Below, piece after piece: positions 43,410 through 53,909 of a DNA stretch of 64,000 bases. The position numbers were made by a program, and so were the translations under genes. The notes beneath the pieces are model-generated. The model saw only the letters and a program-made list of their open reading frames with translations. It was not told the DNA's origin and made no database searches. Source of the DNA: Paulinella micropora (taxonomy: Eukaryota > Cercozoa > Imbricatea > Euglyphida); the NCBI GenBank assembly GCA_009731375.1, contig BJOX01000216.1:652884-716883 (forward strand). Direction: 5' to 3'. The stretch's first letter is position 1. The number at the start of each line of letters is the position of its first letter.

Positions 43410-46375
43410 TCAGGTGCAACTCCGTCAGCCTCAAGCCGACGAACTTGCACTGGCGCTTATCGTCGACCACCGTCTGGGTCGTGGAGGCCAACGGGCCGGC
43501 GGGCTCCCTGCGCGCTAGCTACGTAAACGCCAACGGCCACTACGTGTACTGGACCAACGGCGGCTACGGTAGCAACGTCGGCGTCTTCCTAGACGACGTA
43601 CAACCCCGGCGCGCAGGGTTTCATTTGTACCGGCCCTCGGACGGCTACTGCGCCGAGCCCGTGGCCCTGGACAGCGGCACGTGGCTGCAAGCGTCCCCGA
43701 GCTTCCCCGTCTACACGTCCAGCAACACCCAGCACGGCGGCGCGTGGAGCCTGAGCCGGTCCAGTGTCTATGACGGTAATTACGAACCCTGGAAAGCGTT
43801 CGACGCCACACCCACCAGCGGCTGGGTGTCGCAATCTGGCACTTTCTTGGGGCCCAGCGGCATCTACCAGGGGGCTAGTTCCACCGCGGGGATCCAGGGC
43901 GAGTGGCTGCAGATCCGGCGCGTCGCCGGCCCCGCCCTGACGCTCTACAGCTTCGCCTACACCACGCGCTATTTCGGCAACAGCTGGAACGCGTACCCGA
44001 AACGGCTAGCAGTGCTGGGTTCCGTGGAGAACAGCGACACGCCCACCAGCTGGACGGTGCTGTACCGCACCGCCGGCGACGAACCGGTCTGGACCCTCGA
44101 CACCAGGACCTTTACGCTCCAGTCGACGGGGGCGTACCTGGTCTACCGCTGGGTGTTCGAGTCTGTCTACACCGCTACAAATGGCGCTATTTACGCTGAA
44201 ATAGGAGAACTGGGCCCGCGCTTCGGCGTGGCAGTCGGTACGTCCGGCCACCTCACCTGGCAGATCCACAGGTCCAGTTACTATTATAACCTAGCCGGTG
44301 ACTACGAGGCAAGCAAGGCATTTGACGGCCAACCAGCAACTGCCTGGGCGTCGTCTTCCGGCAGCTATGCAGCGACCACCGGCGCGCTTGCTTCCGGCAC
44401 GACCACGCAGGGCATCCCGGGCGAATGGTTCCAGGTACGGTCCGCCGGCGGCTCCGCCGTCACGCTGGCAGGCTTCAGGTGGCAACCACAAACTAATGCC
44501 GGGGACTATTATTCTTCGCCCAAGGAGTTGGCGGTGCTGGGGTCCACCGAGAACAGCGACACTCCCAGCAGCTGGACGGTGCTGTACGAAACCAGACAGG
44601 GCACCTTGGAGCCCTTCTTCGGTGGTGGCATTGCCTTTACCATCATGCTCAACCGGACGGGCGCCTTCCGGGTGTACCGCTGGGTCGTCAAGTCCCTGTA
44701 TGTCAACCTCGCCAGGTCTGCTGATCTCGGGGAACTCGATCTGTACGTGGGCCCGGCGGACCGACACGCGTTACGCTTCACGCCCGAGGCCTGCTCGCGG
44801 CCCCCGCTCTTTGTCGTGTTCAACCGCCAGTACCTGTTGTACAAGCCGGACCCTAGGTGGGCCCTGACCAACGGCTGGTCAAACCCGTGGAACAACACGT
44901 GGGCCGCGACGGCAAACTCTACGCGCTACACGGTGCTGCTGCGCCGTCTTGCAGAGCTGACGGATCTCACGCAGGCACAGTGGAACTTAACGGCCAGCGG
45001 CAGCAATTGGACCGTCAAGAGCAACTTTCCCAGCGCGTCGTTTCCCGGCGGGGGCTACCTCAACGCCCAGGACAACCTGCTCAGCGTCTACGGCGGCCAC
45101 GACGCGGCGGCCGTGGGTGCGCTGGGCCTGGGCCTGCGGCCGGCCTTTGCGACTGCCTTGGTGCAGCTCAGCAATGGCGGATCTTGCGTGCACGCCGCGA
45201 ACGGCACGGACCCCCCCACGCTCTCCCTGTCTACTACCTGCACGCAGAACGCGAACAACCTGCTGGCCCTTTCCGGTGGCAGGCTCCGTCTGCCGCTCCG
45301 GGGGCCCGGCGACTACTGCCTGGCCAACAACTACGCGCCCTGCAGCGGCGACTGCGGGCAACAACAGCTGGCGTCGTACGTGGCCTCCTGCGACAGTGTC
45401 AGCCTCCGGCCGGACGCCCTGCGCTGGCAGGTCGAGAGCCCCACCCAGCTGCTGCACGTGTGGTCCGGCCGGCGCGCTTACCTCGACACGACGGCCAACA
45501 ACCTCTTCGTGTCCTGGTCGAGCGCCGCTACCCTCACGGTAACGTACCCAGCCGCGCAGTTGCCGCCCTTCCATTTGTACAGGCTGTCGGACAACTTCTG
45601 TGCCGGCCCGCCCCCGGGCGCAAGCTTCGTGAATGGCGGCGAGGTGGCGCTGGTGTTCAGCCCCGAGGCGTGTTGGCAGCCCGCGCCCTTCGTCTGGGAC
45701 GGGCAGCGCATCCTGTACTTACCCCGCCGGGACTGGGCGCTGAGCTATTATAACGGGCCCGCCTGGAACAGCTGGGCCGGCGTCACGCGCTACGCGGTCA
45801 TGCTGCGCCAGGTCTCGACGCTGACGCACACGTCGCAGCTCTGGACCTACAACGCGGCCGCGCAGACCATCCAAACCAACTCGAACCTCGCGCATTATAT
45901 GAATACCGAAGACAACCAGCTGGGTATGTACACAACCGTCGCTACCATTGGCGTCGGTTCCGGGCCCGTGATGTTCAGCCGCTGGGACCCGCTGAACGCG
46001 ATAGCCCTCCAGCTGACCAGCAACAACCTGTGCATGACGGCCAATACCGGCGGCGCGGTGACTGCGTCCGCCTGTTCTTCGCTCGGAGCTAACGTGCTGT
46101 GGAAAGCAAGCTCTGGGCGAAGCCTCCTTCGGTTCCCGCTGCTAGGCGACGGGGGCTACTGCCTGTACAATGCGCACCCCGGCGGTAACGTGGACCACGC
46201 TTCGACAATAGTCCGGTGCAGCGCCAACAATTTGAAACCGACTTACATGACCTGGCACTTTACTGGTTTCACTATCCTTAAGCACAGCGCTACGTTGAGA
46301 TGGTCTTTGTACGATAGTACTAGTCAGCATCTTGTGACGTGGTACAACCCCACGGTAACTACTACTTTTGTGTAG
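43394..46375 (+). CDS. Giant surface protein A, part 3: discoidin-like and lectin-like modules
   Basis: 993 codons to TAG at 46373-46375. The homologous sequence in this frame begins near 43326. Module 2 (FHLYRPSDGYCAEP) is interrupted by two discoidin/F5-8C-like domains (NYEPWKAFDATPTSGWVS, then GEWLQIRRV, SFAYTTRY; and YEASKAFDGQPATAWASSSG with GEWFQVRSA). It resumes at ALRFTPEACSRPP, and module 3 follows (FHLYRLSDNFCAGP). Discoidin-type domains bind sugars or lipids on cell surfaces, so adhesion is a reasonable guess. Cys content is high and no C-terminal membrane anchor is seen, so attachment would rely on the N-terminal hydrophobic segment. The first ATG of this frame is not a real start. 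Confidence 0.68.
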   Translation: MASTLVRCNSVSLKPTNLHWRLSSTTVWVVEANGPAGSLRASYVNANGHYVYWTNGGYGSNVGVFLDDVQPRRAGFHLYRPSDGYCAEPVALDSGTWLQASPSFPVYTSSNTQHGGAWSLSRSSVYDGNYEPWKAFDATPTSGWVSQSGTFLGPSGIYQGASSTAGIQGEWLQIRRVAGPALTLYSFAYTTRYFGNSWNAYPKRLAVLGSVENSDTPTSWTVLYRTAGDEPVWTLDTRTFTLQSTGAYLVYRWVFESVYTATNGAIYAEIGELGPRFGVAVGTSGHLTWQIHRSSYYYNLAGDYEASKAFDGQPATAWASSSGSYAATTGALASGTTTQGIPGEWFQVRSAGGSAVTLAGFRWQPQTNAGDYYSSPKELAVLGSTENSDTPSSWTVLYETRQGTLEPFFGGGIAFTIMLNRTGAFRVYRWVVKSLYVNLARSADLGELDLYVGPADRHALRFTPEACSRPPLFVVFNRQYLLYKPDPRWALTNGWSNPWNNTWAATANSTRYTVLLRRLAELTDLTQAQWNLTASGSNWTVKSNFPSASFPGGGYLNAQDNLLSVYGGHDAAAVGALGLGLRPAFATALVQLSNGGSCVHAANGTDPPTLSLSTTCTQNANNLLALSGGRLRLPLRGPGDYCLANNYAPCSGDCGQQQLASYVASCDSVSLRPDALRWQVESPTQLLHVWSGRRAYLDTTANNLFVSWSSAATLTVTYPAAQLPPFHLYRLSDNFCAGPPPGASFVNGGEVALVFSPEACWQPAPFVWDGQRILYLPRRDWALSYYNGPAWNSWAGVTRYAVMLRQVSTLTHTSQLWTYNAAAQTIQTNSNLAHYMNTEDNQLGMYTTVATIGVGSGPVMFSRWDPLNAIALQLTSNNLCMTANTGGAVTASACSSLGANVLWKASSGRSLLRFPLLGDGGYCLYNAHPGGNVDHASTIVRCSANNLKPTYMTWHFTGFTILKHSATLRWSLYDSTSQHLVTWYNPTVTTTFV

Positions 46376-46579
46376 CCCGAGCACACATACACACAAAAAC
46401 AAAAAGAACCAAAAGAAAAGCAGTGCATTTCAAAAAACCAGACCCAGACTCGGATTTGAAACAAATGCACTTTGTTACGAAGGGGGGGGGGGGGCGAAAC
46501 CTTTTACGTTGCGCGTTCAGCTCGCACACGAGGCTTCTCCTCCCCCCCACCCCCTTCCCCACCCACGACGTGCATGCGC

Positions 46580-46765
46580 AAACGCCCGCACATTGCGGAT
46601 GAATGTAATAAGGCCAGCACCGCTTATACACCGGCTAGAATGAGGTGGCATTTCGGCACTAGTAGGCTTATACACACATTGACAAACAGGAGAAGTTATG
46701 TGAGTGGAAGTAATCTCGTCGTAACCTGGTACGATTCTACGATAACTTGGACCGAAGTGTAGAAA
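46580..46765 (+). pseudogene. Duplicated 3' fragment of surface protein A
   Basis: RMRWHFGTSRLIHT through NLVVTWYDSTITWTEV and a TAG correspond to the end of protein A (YMTWHFTGFTILKH through HLVTWYNPTVTTTFV). Nothing upstream in the same frame extends the match, so it is a tail fragment only. Confidence 0.6.
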
Positions 46766-47041
46766 GCATTAGCAATGTCTACTTTCTACTAACCCGCGCG
46801 TGCACCTACCTTCCTAGAAATATCTTTCCCCTCTTCGTCCCCACTGCATTTCCTTTCCCTCTGGCCTTGCACTGCAGAAGGGTTTGAAGGGTACCTTGCA
46901 ATTAACAATTTAAATTAAAAAACCTGTGAAATGGGCTTTTTTTGTAATCTTTTTCTGTTCAATGCTTTCTTGGGAGCTTGGCAAGGCGGGCACTTTTCCC
47001 TCCACTCTCTCTCTCTCTTTTTCTCGATGGTTTTTTTGGTA
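46766..47041. other. Intergenic region, A/T-rich
   Basis: It holds caatttaaattaaaaaac at 46903-46921, then pyrimidine-rich sequence up to the stop of the glycosyltransferase-like gene. No supported gene is seen. Confidence 0.55.
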
Positions 47042-48178
47042 CTAAGCGCAGCAGTCGAGCCAGCCCGAGGTCCAGGCGAAGTCCACCATTTCCTGGCGCT
47101 GCGCCGCGGAGTTCCGCCAGTAAGCTTCAACCGAATAGTTGGGTTGCGGCGGCATAGCCCGCACGCGCACACCCTCTTGGCACAGGCCCTGGTACCCGCC
47201 ATGGCAGCCGCGGGGCACGTACACTGTCTTCGTCACCACAGGATCCAACAGCGCGAACATGAGCGCGGACGCCGTGCTCTGCGCCATGGCCCACGCCCGG
47301 GCGCACCTGAAGCGCTGCAGCTGCGCCCCGTAGTCGGCGTCTACGTCCAAGTAGAAAGCGTGCGCGGATCCCGGGCGCAGCAGGCTGGGCAGAAGCGCGT
47401 GCTTCTTGTCTTCGGACATGAGGTACATGTCGCCTGGCTCTGACTCTGTAATGCGCTGATAGAAAGCCAAGGGGGCCTGCCCGTACAACATGTTAGGAAA
47501 GTTAGGGTTCGACCCGTCGCCTTCCATGATGTCGCCCGAGCGAAGGTGCGCGTAAATCGGCACCACTTCACTGCAGTTAGCCACGAACGCCGGCCGCACG
47601 AGCGCGCGCTGGCACCCGTACACAATTTGGGCGGCGCTCTCATGCAAGCAACGATCGCGCACTGCGTCGTCCTTGTCTAGAAACCATGCGTAAAACCAGG
47701 GCCAGTGGTTTAGGGGGCTTTCTTCCCGCACGTGCGTACTACAATTCCGGGCCCCGCTAGCGCCGGGCCACTGCGCCGTGCCTGCCAGAGAGGCAAAATC
47801 GAAGTCCGAGGTCCCGTTCGACCACAACCAGTGGTTTCTGATCGTCAGGCGAACGCGCTTGCCGCAGCAGTATGCGGCTGCGAGCATGGTGTTCATCGCG
47901 ACCACCATGTTCATTGTTCCGTGCGAGCTGTTCTCCAAAATCAGTTCGTGATCCAAGCTGCGCTGGCCGCGCGTGCTAGACACAAACCAGGGACAATGGT
48001 TCCATTGTTGCTTGTGGACTACGCTGTCAGGGAAGCCACGGTTGTTTGTGTTCAGAATAGCCTTACTGGTATCGTACGAGAAGGCAGTGTTTCTTTTATA
48101 CGCAGAAAATACTAGCAGCGGGGTTATTGTGACTAGACACAACAGGCTAGCCACCACAGACAGCCTCCTTTGCAGCAT
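47042..48178 (-). CDS. Fucosyltransferase-like type II membrane protein
   Basis: 378 codons from the ATG at 48176-48178. Residues 6-27 form an uncleaved signal-anchor (LSVVASLLCLVTITPLLVF), typical of Golgi glycosyltransferases. Near residue 210, PIYAHLRSGDIMEGDG matches the HxRxGD motif I of alpha-1,2/alpha-1,6 fucosyltransferases and protein O-fucosyltransferases, where the Arg contacts GDP-fucose. Further support comes from an earlier GTMNMVVAMNTMLAAAYCCG segment and a later GDMYLMSEDKKHALLPSL, which fits the second nucleotide-binding strand. Cys are frequent. It lies on the opposite strand between a surface protein and truncated copies of that family, so it could decorate those Ser/Thr-rich stalks. 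A TATA-like TTTATAA lies about 35 nt upstream. Confidence 0.7.
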   Translation of the reverse strand: MLQRRLSVVASLLCLVTITPLLVFSAYKRNTAFSYDTSKAILNTNNRGFPDSVVHKQQWNHCPWFVSSTRGQRSLDHELILENSSHGTMNMVVAMNTMLAAAYCCGKRVRLTIRNHWLWSNGTSDFDFASLAGTAQWPGASGARNCSTHVREESPLNHWPWFYAWFLDKDDAVRDRCLHESAAQIVYGCQRALVRPAFVANCSEVVPIYAHLRSGDIMEGDGSNPNFPNMLYGQAPLAFYQRITESEPGDMYLMSEDKKHALLPSLLRPGSAHAFYLDVDADYGAQLQRFRCARAWAMAQSTASALMFALLDPVVTKTVYVPRGCHGGYQGLCQEGVRVRAMPPQPNYSVEAYWRNSAAQRQEMVDFAWTSGWLDCCA

Positions 48179-48211
48179 ACGGGCGCTTTGCCTGCGTCCT
48201 TTTTTGATCGA

Positions 48212-48218
48212 TTATAAA
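48212..48218 (-). promoter_or_regulatory. TATA-like box
   Basis: ttataaa (TTTATAA on the minus strand) lies 34-40 nt before the ATG of the fucosyltransferase-like gene, in an A/T-rich patch. Confidence 0.4.
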
Positions 48219-48237
48219 GCATCTTTCGTGAGCACGG

Positions 48238-49352
48238 CCGACGCGGGCTGGGCGGGCGGGGGGCTCGGCAAAGGCTGCGTCCACTACGACGCGTGTCGGG
48301 ACTACCCGCGCGATTGCGATACTTCCTTCCACCAGGCGTGGACTTCCAATACGCTGGGTTCCTGGACTGCGACAGCCAGCAGCAATCCTTCGTCGGTCTA
48401 CACGCTGCTCGGGACAGACACCGCTAGTTCCAACACTTGGTCGTCGGCCGCTGTTTATAGCGTAGCGGATGGAACGTACACGGGGGAGCAGAGCACGGCG
48501 GGCGTAGCGGGCGAGTGGGTGCAGGTATCCAAAACGGCCGCGGTGGCCCTGACCAGCTACTCCTTTGCCTGCAGGTACGTGAGCGGTGGTAGCACTGCGT
48601 GCCCGGGCCATCCTGTGAGCTTTGCACTTTTAGGCAGCGGGGACGCGGTGTCGTGGGACGTTTTGTCGACCATAAGCAATGCACAGGCCCTGGTGCAAGG
48701 GCACGAGCGCACATACAAACTAAGCGCGCCAGGTCCGTACTCGTATTACAGGTTCGTGATCACCAAGATCCAGCCGGCCGCCAGCGGACAGGCTACCATG
48801 GCGGACGTGTACTTTCGCTTGTGGTGCTGCCCCGGTTGTACTAGAACAGACGCAACTAACTATTCTTGCACTTGCGCTAGCGGCTGGTACGGCGCGGCGT
48901 CAACGGGCTGCTTTTACGGGGCCTGTAGCTCGCACAAGACAAGCGGAGTGAGTTATCGGTCGGATGGCCAGGTCTTTGCCTGCCCCGCGAGCTTCACTAC
49001 CCGCGGGCTGTTCGAAGGTTCAAGTGGACAAAGCGGCACACCTTATCTGCGGGGAATTACCTCTGGGGGCGCGTGTAATTATGGCTGGAAAATTTATGCT
49101 AATGCCGGGATGAGCGTCAACGATCTTGTCGATACCGAATACTATGTCATTGCCTCTGGCACATGTACCAACACAAACGACTATCAGGGACTAAACGGGG
49201 TCGGACCCGCAGGAAGCTTGGCTTGCAGTACCTTACTCAGTAGAAATATTAACAAAAAATGGCCGCCACAAACGTCAGGGCTTTTCTTGAATTTGCCGTC
49301 CCTGTTTATGTGGACTGGCGGCTCTGATATGACCAGGCAGCCCAGCAAATAA
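48238..49352 (+). pseudogene. 5'-truncated copy of surface protein B C-terminus
   Basis: From DAGWAGGGLGKGCVHYDACR to a TAA at 49350-49352, this frame closely follows the last 375 residues of protein B (54926-56060). It includes the discoidin-like segment (TSFHQAWTSNTLGSWTATAS) and the Cys-rich tail (GCFYGACSSHKTSG). No signal peptide, stalk or EGF precedes it: upstream is the promoter of the fucosyltransferase-like gene. It has no plausible start and is probably a rearrangement product. Confidence 0.7.
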
Positions 49353-49392
49353 ACAAGACCAACTACCTGCTGCACGGTGTCTTCTGTTCTCT

Positions 49393-49705
49393 CTAGCCAA
49401 CACGGCGGCGGTGGCCCTGACCAGCTACTCCTTTGCCTGCAGGTACGTGAGCGGTGGTAGCACTGCGTGCCCGGGCCATCCCGTGAGCTTTGCGCTCTTA
49501 GGCAGCCAGGACGCGGTGTCGTGGGACGGTTTGTCGACCATAAGCAATGCGCAGGCCCTGGACGGTGTCTTCAAGCACAGGCTATGAATGCCACGTACAG
49601 TTTTAATATTGTAGAGTCAAAGAAAAAGACATGTATAAACAATTTTAAAGGGAGAGCCTTGGTTTTATTAAAATAAACTAACAACTGATACCCCCCCCTC
49701 CCCCC
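49393..49705. repeat. Second short copy plus duplicated 3' UTR
   Basis: 49393-49560 repeats about 170 bp of the preceding copy (48527-48690; ctgaccagctactcctttgc and cgggccatcc are shared). It then jumps directly to the 3' UTR sequence ggtgtcttcaagcacaggct, which continues to 49700. That 140-bp UTR is nearly identical to 56106-56248 behind protein B, including ggttttattaaaataaac. Confidence 0.8.
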
Positions 49706-49787
49706 AGCTNNNNNNNNNNNNNNNNNNNNNNNNNNNNNNNNNNNNNNNNNNNNNNNNNNNNNNNNNNNNNNNNNCCCCCCCCCCCGT
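49706..49787. other. Assembly gap (N at 49710-49774) and poly-C tract
   Basis: 65 N followed by a C-run. The corresponding position before protein C (56242-56305) reads as C-runs with no gap, so the missing bases are probably similar. Confidence 0.95.
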
Positions 49788-49799
49788 GCGAAGCCCTGC

Positions 49800-49831
49800 C
49801 GTATATGTAACAATATTTAGATAGAAAAAAG
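49800..49831 (+). promoter_or_regulatory. Shared promoter and leader of surface protein B
   Basis: gtatatgtaacaatatttag then atagaaaaaag directly before the ATG at 49832. The leader of protein C (56336-56366) is the same apart from three bases, so the two genes are likely co-regulated. Confidence 0.65.
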
Positions 49832-52800
49832 ATGGGGATGATGATGATGCAGTCGAACCTAGTTTCAGGCGGTCTCCCAGGGTGGCCGCGCGTGTTGCTA
49901 GCCGCCTTGCTGCCATTGCTGTTGCACGCGTATTGTCCGTATGACCTCTCTGTGGTTGAGCCCGGCGACTTGGTGCTGGAGCTGTCGGTGAGCGCGGCGG
50001 GCGACAACTGGACGCTGCCGGCCGCTGGCGCCAACGGGGCCGCCACGGCTGCCAGGAGGCGCAGGCGAGCGTCTGCGTCGGTAGCCGGTGTCTGGGAGGT
50101 TTTCTGGGAGCAGGAAGGGGCTGCGCAGCAGTGCAGCGCGCTGCTGGGGCCGTGCAGCCACACTTTTACCGACGGCGGCGTGTTCTTGGTGGTAGTGCGC
50201 GGCCGGCTGCCGGCGTGGGCTATGACCTGGGAGTGGCGGGCCCAGCACGGCGGTGGCGGGCGGGTAGCCTTGCGCAAAGTGCTGCAGTGGGGCGGGCTGC
50301 AGCTCGCGGCCGAGACGGGGCAACACTTCTACAGCGAGACGGCGTTGGAGTGGCTGCCACCCCTGGACCAGCTGGACACGACGGGTTTGCAGAGCCTGGC
50401 CTTCAGCTTCGCGGGGCTGTCGCGGCCCGCGTGCTTCGACGTGTCGGGGCTGCAGGTGCGTGCGTCGCTGACCAGCACGCGCGCGGCCTTTGCGGACTCG
50501 CCGTGCCTCAAGTTTGCCAACGTCACGAGCTGGGACCTGTCGCGCGTGCTAGATACGGCGTACATGTTCCGCGGCACGCGGACCACTGCGCTGCCCGGAC
50601 TGGCAAGTTGGAACATATCGCGGGTTGTGAACGCCAGCGGCATGTTTGCGAACGCATCTCTGCTCGGGGCGGACTTGTCTCGCTGGAGGCCAGACAGCCT
50701 GCAAGACGCCAGCGAATTGCTGTCCGGCGCACCCGCGCTGGTGCAGGACCTGAGCAACTGGACGGTAGCGCCCATGAACCCGCAGGCCACGGCGGCCCTG
50801 TGCGAGGGCCTAACGCGCGGGTCTGTGCTGCCCAAGTCCCAGGCCCCCCGCGCGTGCATGGACAGCTGGCCTTCGCAGAGCCACTCTGGCTCAGCTTCGC
50901 GCTCCAGTTCAGCGTCGACGACCCGCTCAGTGTCGGTGTCTACCTCGGCATCGGTGACCAGCTCGGCATCGGTGACCAGCTCGGCATCGGTGACCAGCTC
51001 AGTGTCGGTGTCCAACTCAGTGTCGGTGACCAGCTCGGCATCGGTGAGCAGCTCGGCATCGGTGACCAGCTCAGTGTCGGTGTCAAGCTCACTGTCTCTG
51101 CCGAGCTCGGCGTCGGTGTCCAACTCAGTGTCGGTGACAAACTCTGCGTCGGTGAGCAGCTCGGAGTCGGTGAGCAGCTCGGTGTCAGTGTCCAGCTCGG
51201 AGTCGGTGACTAGGTCAGTGTCGGTGTCCAGCTCGGAGTCGGTGCCCAACTCGGAGTCGGTGACCAGCTTGGCGTCGGTGACCAGCTCGGAGTCGGTGAC
51301 CAGCTCTGCGTCAGTGAGCAGCCCGGTGTCAGTGACTAGGTCAATGTCGGTGTCAAACTCAGTGTCGGTGACCAGCTCGGCGTCGGTGAGCAGCTCAGTG
51401 TCGGTGTCAAGCTCACTGTCTCTGCCGAGCTCGGCGTCGACGACCCGCTCAGTGTCGGTGTCCAGCCCGGCGTCGGTGACCAGCTCGGAGTCGGTGACCA
51501 GCTCAGTGTCGGTGAGCAGCTCGGCGTCGGTGACCAGCTCGGCGTCGGTGAGCAGCTCGGCGTCAGTGAGCAGCTCGGCGTCGACGACCCGCTCAGTGTC
51601 GGTGACTAGGTCAGTGTCGGTGTCCAGCTCGGCGTCGGTGACCGGCTCGGAGTCGGTGACCAGCTCAGTGTCGGTGAGCAGCTCGGCGTCGGTGACCAGC
51701 GCGGCGTCAGTGACCAGCGCGGCGTCAGTGAGCAGCTCGGTGTCAGTGTCCAGCTCGGCGTCGGTGTCAAACTCAGTGTCGGTGACCAGCTCGGCGTCGG
51801 TGAGCAGCTCAGTGTCGGTGTCAAGCTCACTGTCTCTGCCGAGCTCGGCGTCGACGACCCGCTCAGTGTCGTTGTCCAGCCCGGCGTCGGTGACCAGCTC
51901 GGAGTCGGTGACCAGCTCAGTGTCGGTGAGCAGCTCGGCGTCGGTGACCAGCTCGGCGTCGGTGAGCAGCTCGGCGTCAGTGAGCAGCTCGGCGTCGACG
52001 ACCCGCTCAGTGTCGGTGACTAGGTCAGTGTCGGTGTCCAGCTCGGCGTCGGTGACCGGCTCGGAGTCGGTGACCAGCTCAGTGTCGGTGAGCAGCTCGG
52101 CGTCGGTGACCAGCGCGGCGTCAGTGACCAGCGCGGCGTCAGTGAGCAGCTCGGTGTCAGTGTCCAGCTCGGTGTCGGTGTCAAACTCAGTGTCGGTGAC
52201 CAGCTCGGCGTCGGTGAGCAGCTCAGTGTCGGTGTCAAGCTCACTGTCTCTGCCGAGCTCGGCGTCGACGACCCGCTCAGTGTCGGTGTCCAGCCCGGCG
52301 TCGGTGACCAGCTCGGAGTCGGTGACCAGCTCAGTGTCGGTGAGCAGCTCGGCGTCGGTGAGCAGCTCGGCGTCGGTGAGCAGCTCGGCGTCGACGACCC
52401 GCTCAGTGTCGGTGACTAGGTCAGTGTCGGTGTCCAGCTCGGCGTCGGTGACCGGCTCGGAGTCGGTGACCAGCTCAGTGTCGGTGAGCAGCTCGGTGTC
52501 AGTGTCCAGCTCGGCGTCGGTGTCAAACTCAGTGTCGGTGAGCAGCTCGGCGTCGGTGTCAAACTCAGTGTCGGTGAGCAGCTCGGCGTCGGTGAGCAGC
52601 TCGGCGTCGGTGAGCAGCTCGGCGTCGACGACCCGCTCAGTGTCGGTGACTAGGTCAGTGTCGGTGTCCAGCTCGGCGTCGGTGACCGGCTCGGAGTCGG
52701 TGACCAGCTCAGTGTCGGTGAGCAGCTCGGTGTCAGTGTCCAGCTCGGCGTCGGTGTCAAACTCAGTGTCGGTGAGCAGCTCGGCGTCGGTGTCAAACTC

Positions 52801-53890
52801 AGTGTCGGTGAGCAGCTCGGCGTCGGTGAGCAGCTCGGCGTCAGTGAGCAGCTCGGCGTCGACGACCCGCTCAGTGTCGGTGACTAGGTCAGTGTCGGTG
52901 TCCAGCTCGGCGTCGGTGACCGGCTCGGCGTCGGTGTCCAGCTCAGTGTCGGTGACTAGCTCGGCGTCGGTGAGCGGCTCGGCGTCCGTGACACCATCAG
53001 CTTCCGTGACGCCATCAGCTTCCTTGACGTCGTCAGTGTCGCAGTCAGCGACGCGGTCCGTGACGCCATCAGCTTCTGTGACGCCATCCGCCTCCGTGAC
53101 GCCCTCGGCCTCGGGGACGGCGTCCGTGTCGACGCCCTCAGCCTCGGTGACGGCGTCCGTGTCGGAGTCGCTGTCGCCTACCAGATCTCCCGACATCAAC
53201 GAGTGCGCGATGCCGGGCCAGACCTTGTGCTATTGGGGGAGCTGCGTGAATACGTACGGCAGCTACTACTGCGCTTGCTACCCATACACATTCAGATCCG
53301 AGGACGAAGTGCAGTGCTTGCGCGACTACTACGTGCCCGAGGTCAGGTACGGCGATGGGATGTACTGGAGGCCCTCGACCAGCGCCGTCGCTACCGCGAC
53401 TTCTGTCAACGACGCTACCTACGGCTACGGCGTGCAGTTCTACGCACCCGGTGGTGCGAGCGACAACGTCACGATCGTGCACGCCTTCTGGTCGTATGTT
53501 CCGTATCTTAAGCGAGGGCTCACGTACACACTGGAGGTGCAGGGCACCAAGTCGGCCGTCGCTGGCTTGAGCTACACCGGCAACCTGGAGGTCTCTGTGC
53601 AGCGGGACTCGGGAGCCGTCACGGTCCTGGCCCCCGCCGCGTCCAACGCGCTGACGGGTATCAGCACTAGTTCAACCGCGCTGGCCACGCACGTGCTCAG
53701 CAGCTTTACCGTCGGCGCCACCGACGTGGGCTTCAACAAGATGTACCTGACGTTCAGTGGCCGATCGCCCGCCGGCGGCACGAGCGGCGTGAGGCTGTTC
53801 CGTTTCCGGCTGAACAACACGGGCGCGTACACGCTGACGGAAGTAGAGTTTACGTGCGCGCAGGGGGGGGCTGGCGTGCCAACTCAATAA
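49832..53890 (+). CDS. Giant surface protein B, part 1
   Basis: 1,352 codons from the ATG at 49832 ([20 protein letters not shown]). Residues 20-37 are the hydrophobic signal or anchor ([16 protein letters not shown]). Residues 40-345 are almost identical to protein A, including the DUF285-like repeats. Residues 350-1115 are a much longer Ser-rich stalk ([16 protein letters not shown]). An EGF-like domain ([30 protein letters not shown]) and a beta-rich domain ([27 protein letters not shown]) follow. The frame then ends at 53890, just after a run of eight G (53863-53870). In another frame the EGF-like match continues as [20 protein letters not shown], joining directly to the next ORF. One base more or less in the G-run would therefore join the two into one product of about 2,085 residues. 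Confidence 0.8.
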   Translation: MGMMMMQSNLVSGGLPGWPRVLLAALLPLLLHAYCPYDLSVVEPGDLVLELSVSAAGDNWTLPAAGANGAATAARRRRRASASVAGVWEVFWEQEGAAQQCSALLGPCSHTFTDGGVFLVVVRGRLPAWAMTWEWRAQHGGGGRVALRKVLQWGGLQLAAETGQHFYSETALEWLPPLDQLDTTGLQSLAFSFAGLSRPACFDVSGLQVRASLTSTRAAFADSPCLKFANVTSWDLSRVLDTAYMFRGTRTTALPGLASWNISRVVNASGMFANASLLGADLSRWRPDSLQDASELLSGAPALVQDLSNWTVAPMNPQATAALCEGLTRGSVLPKSQAPRACMDSWPSQSHSGSASRSSSASTTRSVSVSTSASVTSSASVTSSASVTSSVSVSNSVSVTSSASVSSSASVTSSVSVSSSLSLPSSASVSNSVSVTNSASVSSSESVSSSVSVSSSESVTRSVSVSSSESVPNSESVTSLASVTSSESVTSSASVSSPVSVTRSMSVSNSVSVTSSASVSSSVSVSSSLSLPSSASTTRSVSVSSPASVTSSESVTSSVSVSSSASVTSSASVSSSASVSSSASTTRSVSVTRSVSVSSSASVTGSESVTSSVSVSSSASVTSAASVTSAASVSSSVSVSSSASVSNSVSVTSSASVSSSVSVSSSLSLPSSASTTRSVSLSSPASVTSSESVTSSVSVSSSASVTSSASVSSSASVSSSASTTRSVSVTRSVSVSSSASVTGSESVTSSVSVSSSASVTSAASVTSAASVSSSVSVSSSVSVSNSVSVTSSASVSSSVSVSSSLSLPSSASTTRSVSVSSPASVTSSESVTSSVSVSSSASVSSSASVSSSASTTRSVSVTRSVSVSSSASVTGSESVTSSVSVSSSVSVSSSASVSNSVSVSSSASVSNSVSVSSSASVSSSASVSSSASTTRSVSVTRSVSVSSSASVTGSESVTSSVSVSSSVSVSSSASVSNSVSVSSSASVSNSVSVSSSASVSSSASVSSSASTTRSVSVTRSVSVSSSASVTGSASVSSSVSVTSSASVSGSASVTPSASVTPSASLTSSVSQSATRSVTPSASVTPSASVTPSASGTASVSTPSASVTASVSESLSPTRSPDINECAMPGQTLCYWGSCVNTYGSYYCACYPYTFRSEDEVQCLRDYYVPEVRYGDGMYWRPSTSAVATATSVNDATYGYGVQFYAPGGASDNVTIVHAFWSYVPYLKRGLTYTLEVQGTKSAVAGLSYTGNLEVSVQRDSGAVTVLAPAASNALTGISTSSTALATHVLSSFTVGATDVGFNKMYLTFSGRSPAGGTSGVRLFRFRLNNTGAYTLTEVEFTCAQGGAGVPTQ
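50890..53180. repeat. Ser-rich stalk with higher-order repeats
   Basis: The 18-bp base unit (gtgaccagctcggcgtcg and variants) is arranged in larger units. The marker tcgacgacccgctcagtgtc followed by ggtgactagg recurs at 51581, 51995, 52391, 52625 and 52859, giving periods of 414, 396, 234 and 234 bp. All are exact multiples of 18 (23, 22, 13 and 13 units), as expected if whole hexapeptides are gained or lost by unequal exchange. Confidence 0.9.
53863..53870. other. G8 run at the frame break of protein B
   Basis: Cag followed by eight G and ctgg. The paralogous EGF-like segment of protein A (TACTGGQACVLP) shows that coding continues across this point in another frame. Confidence 0.75.
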
Positions 53891-53909
53891 TGCGGGCAAC
53901 TACGACTGT

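Noticed and set aside
47973-48234. N-terminal extension of the truncated surface copy
   Set aside because: It is antisense to the start of the fucosyltransferase-like gene and has no similarity to the family.
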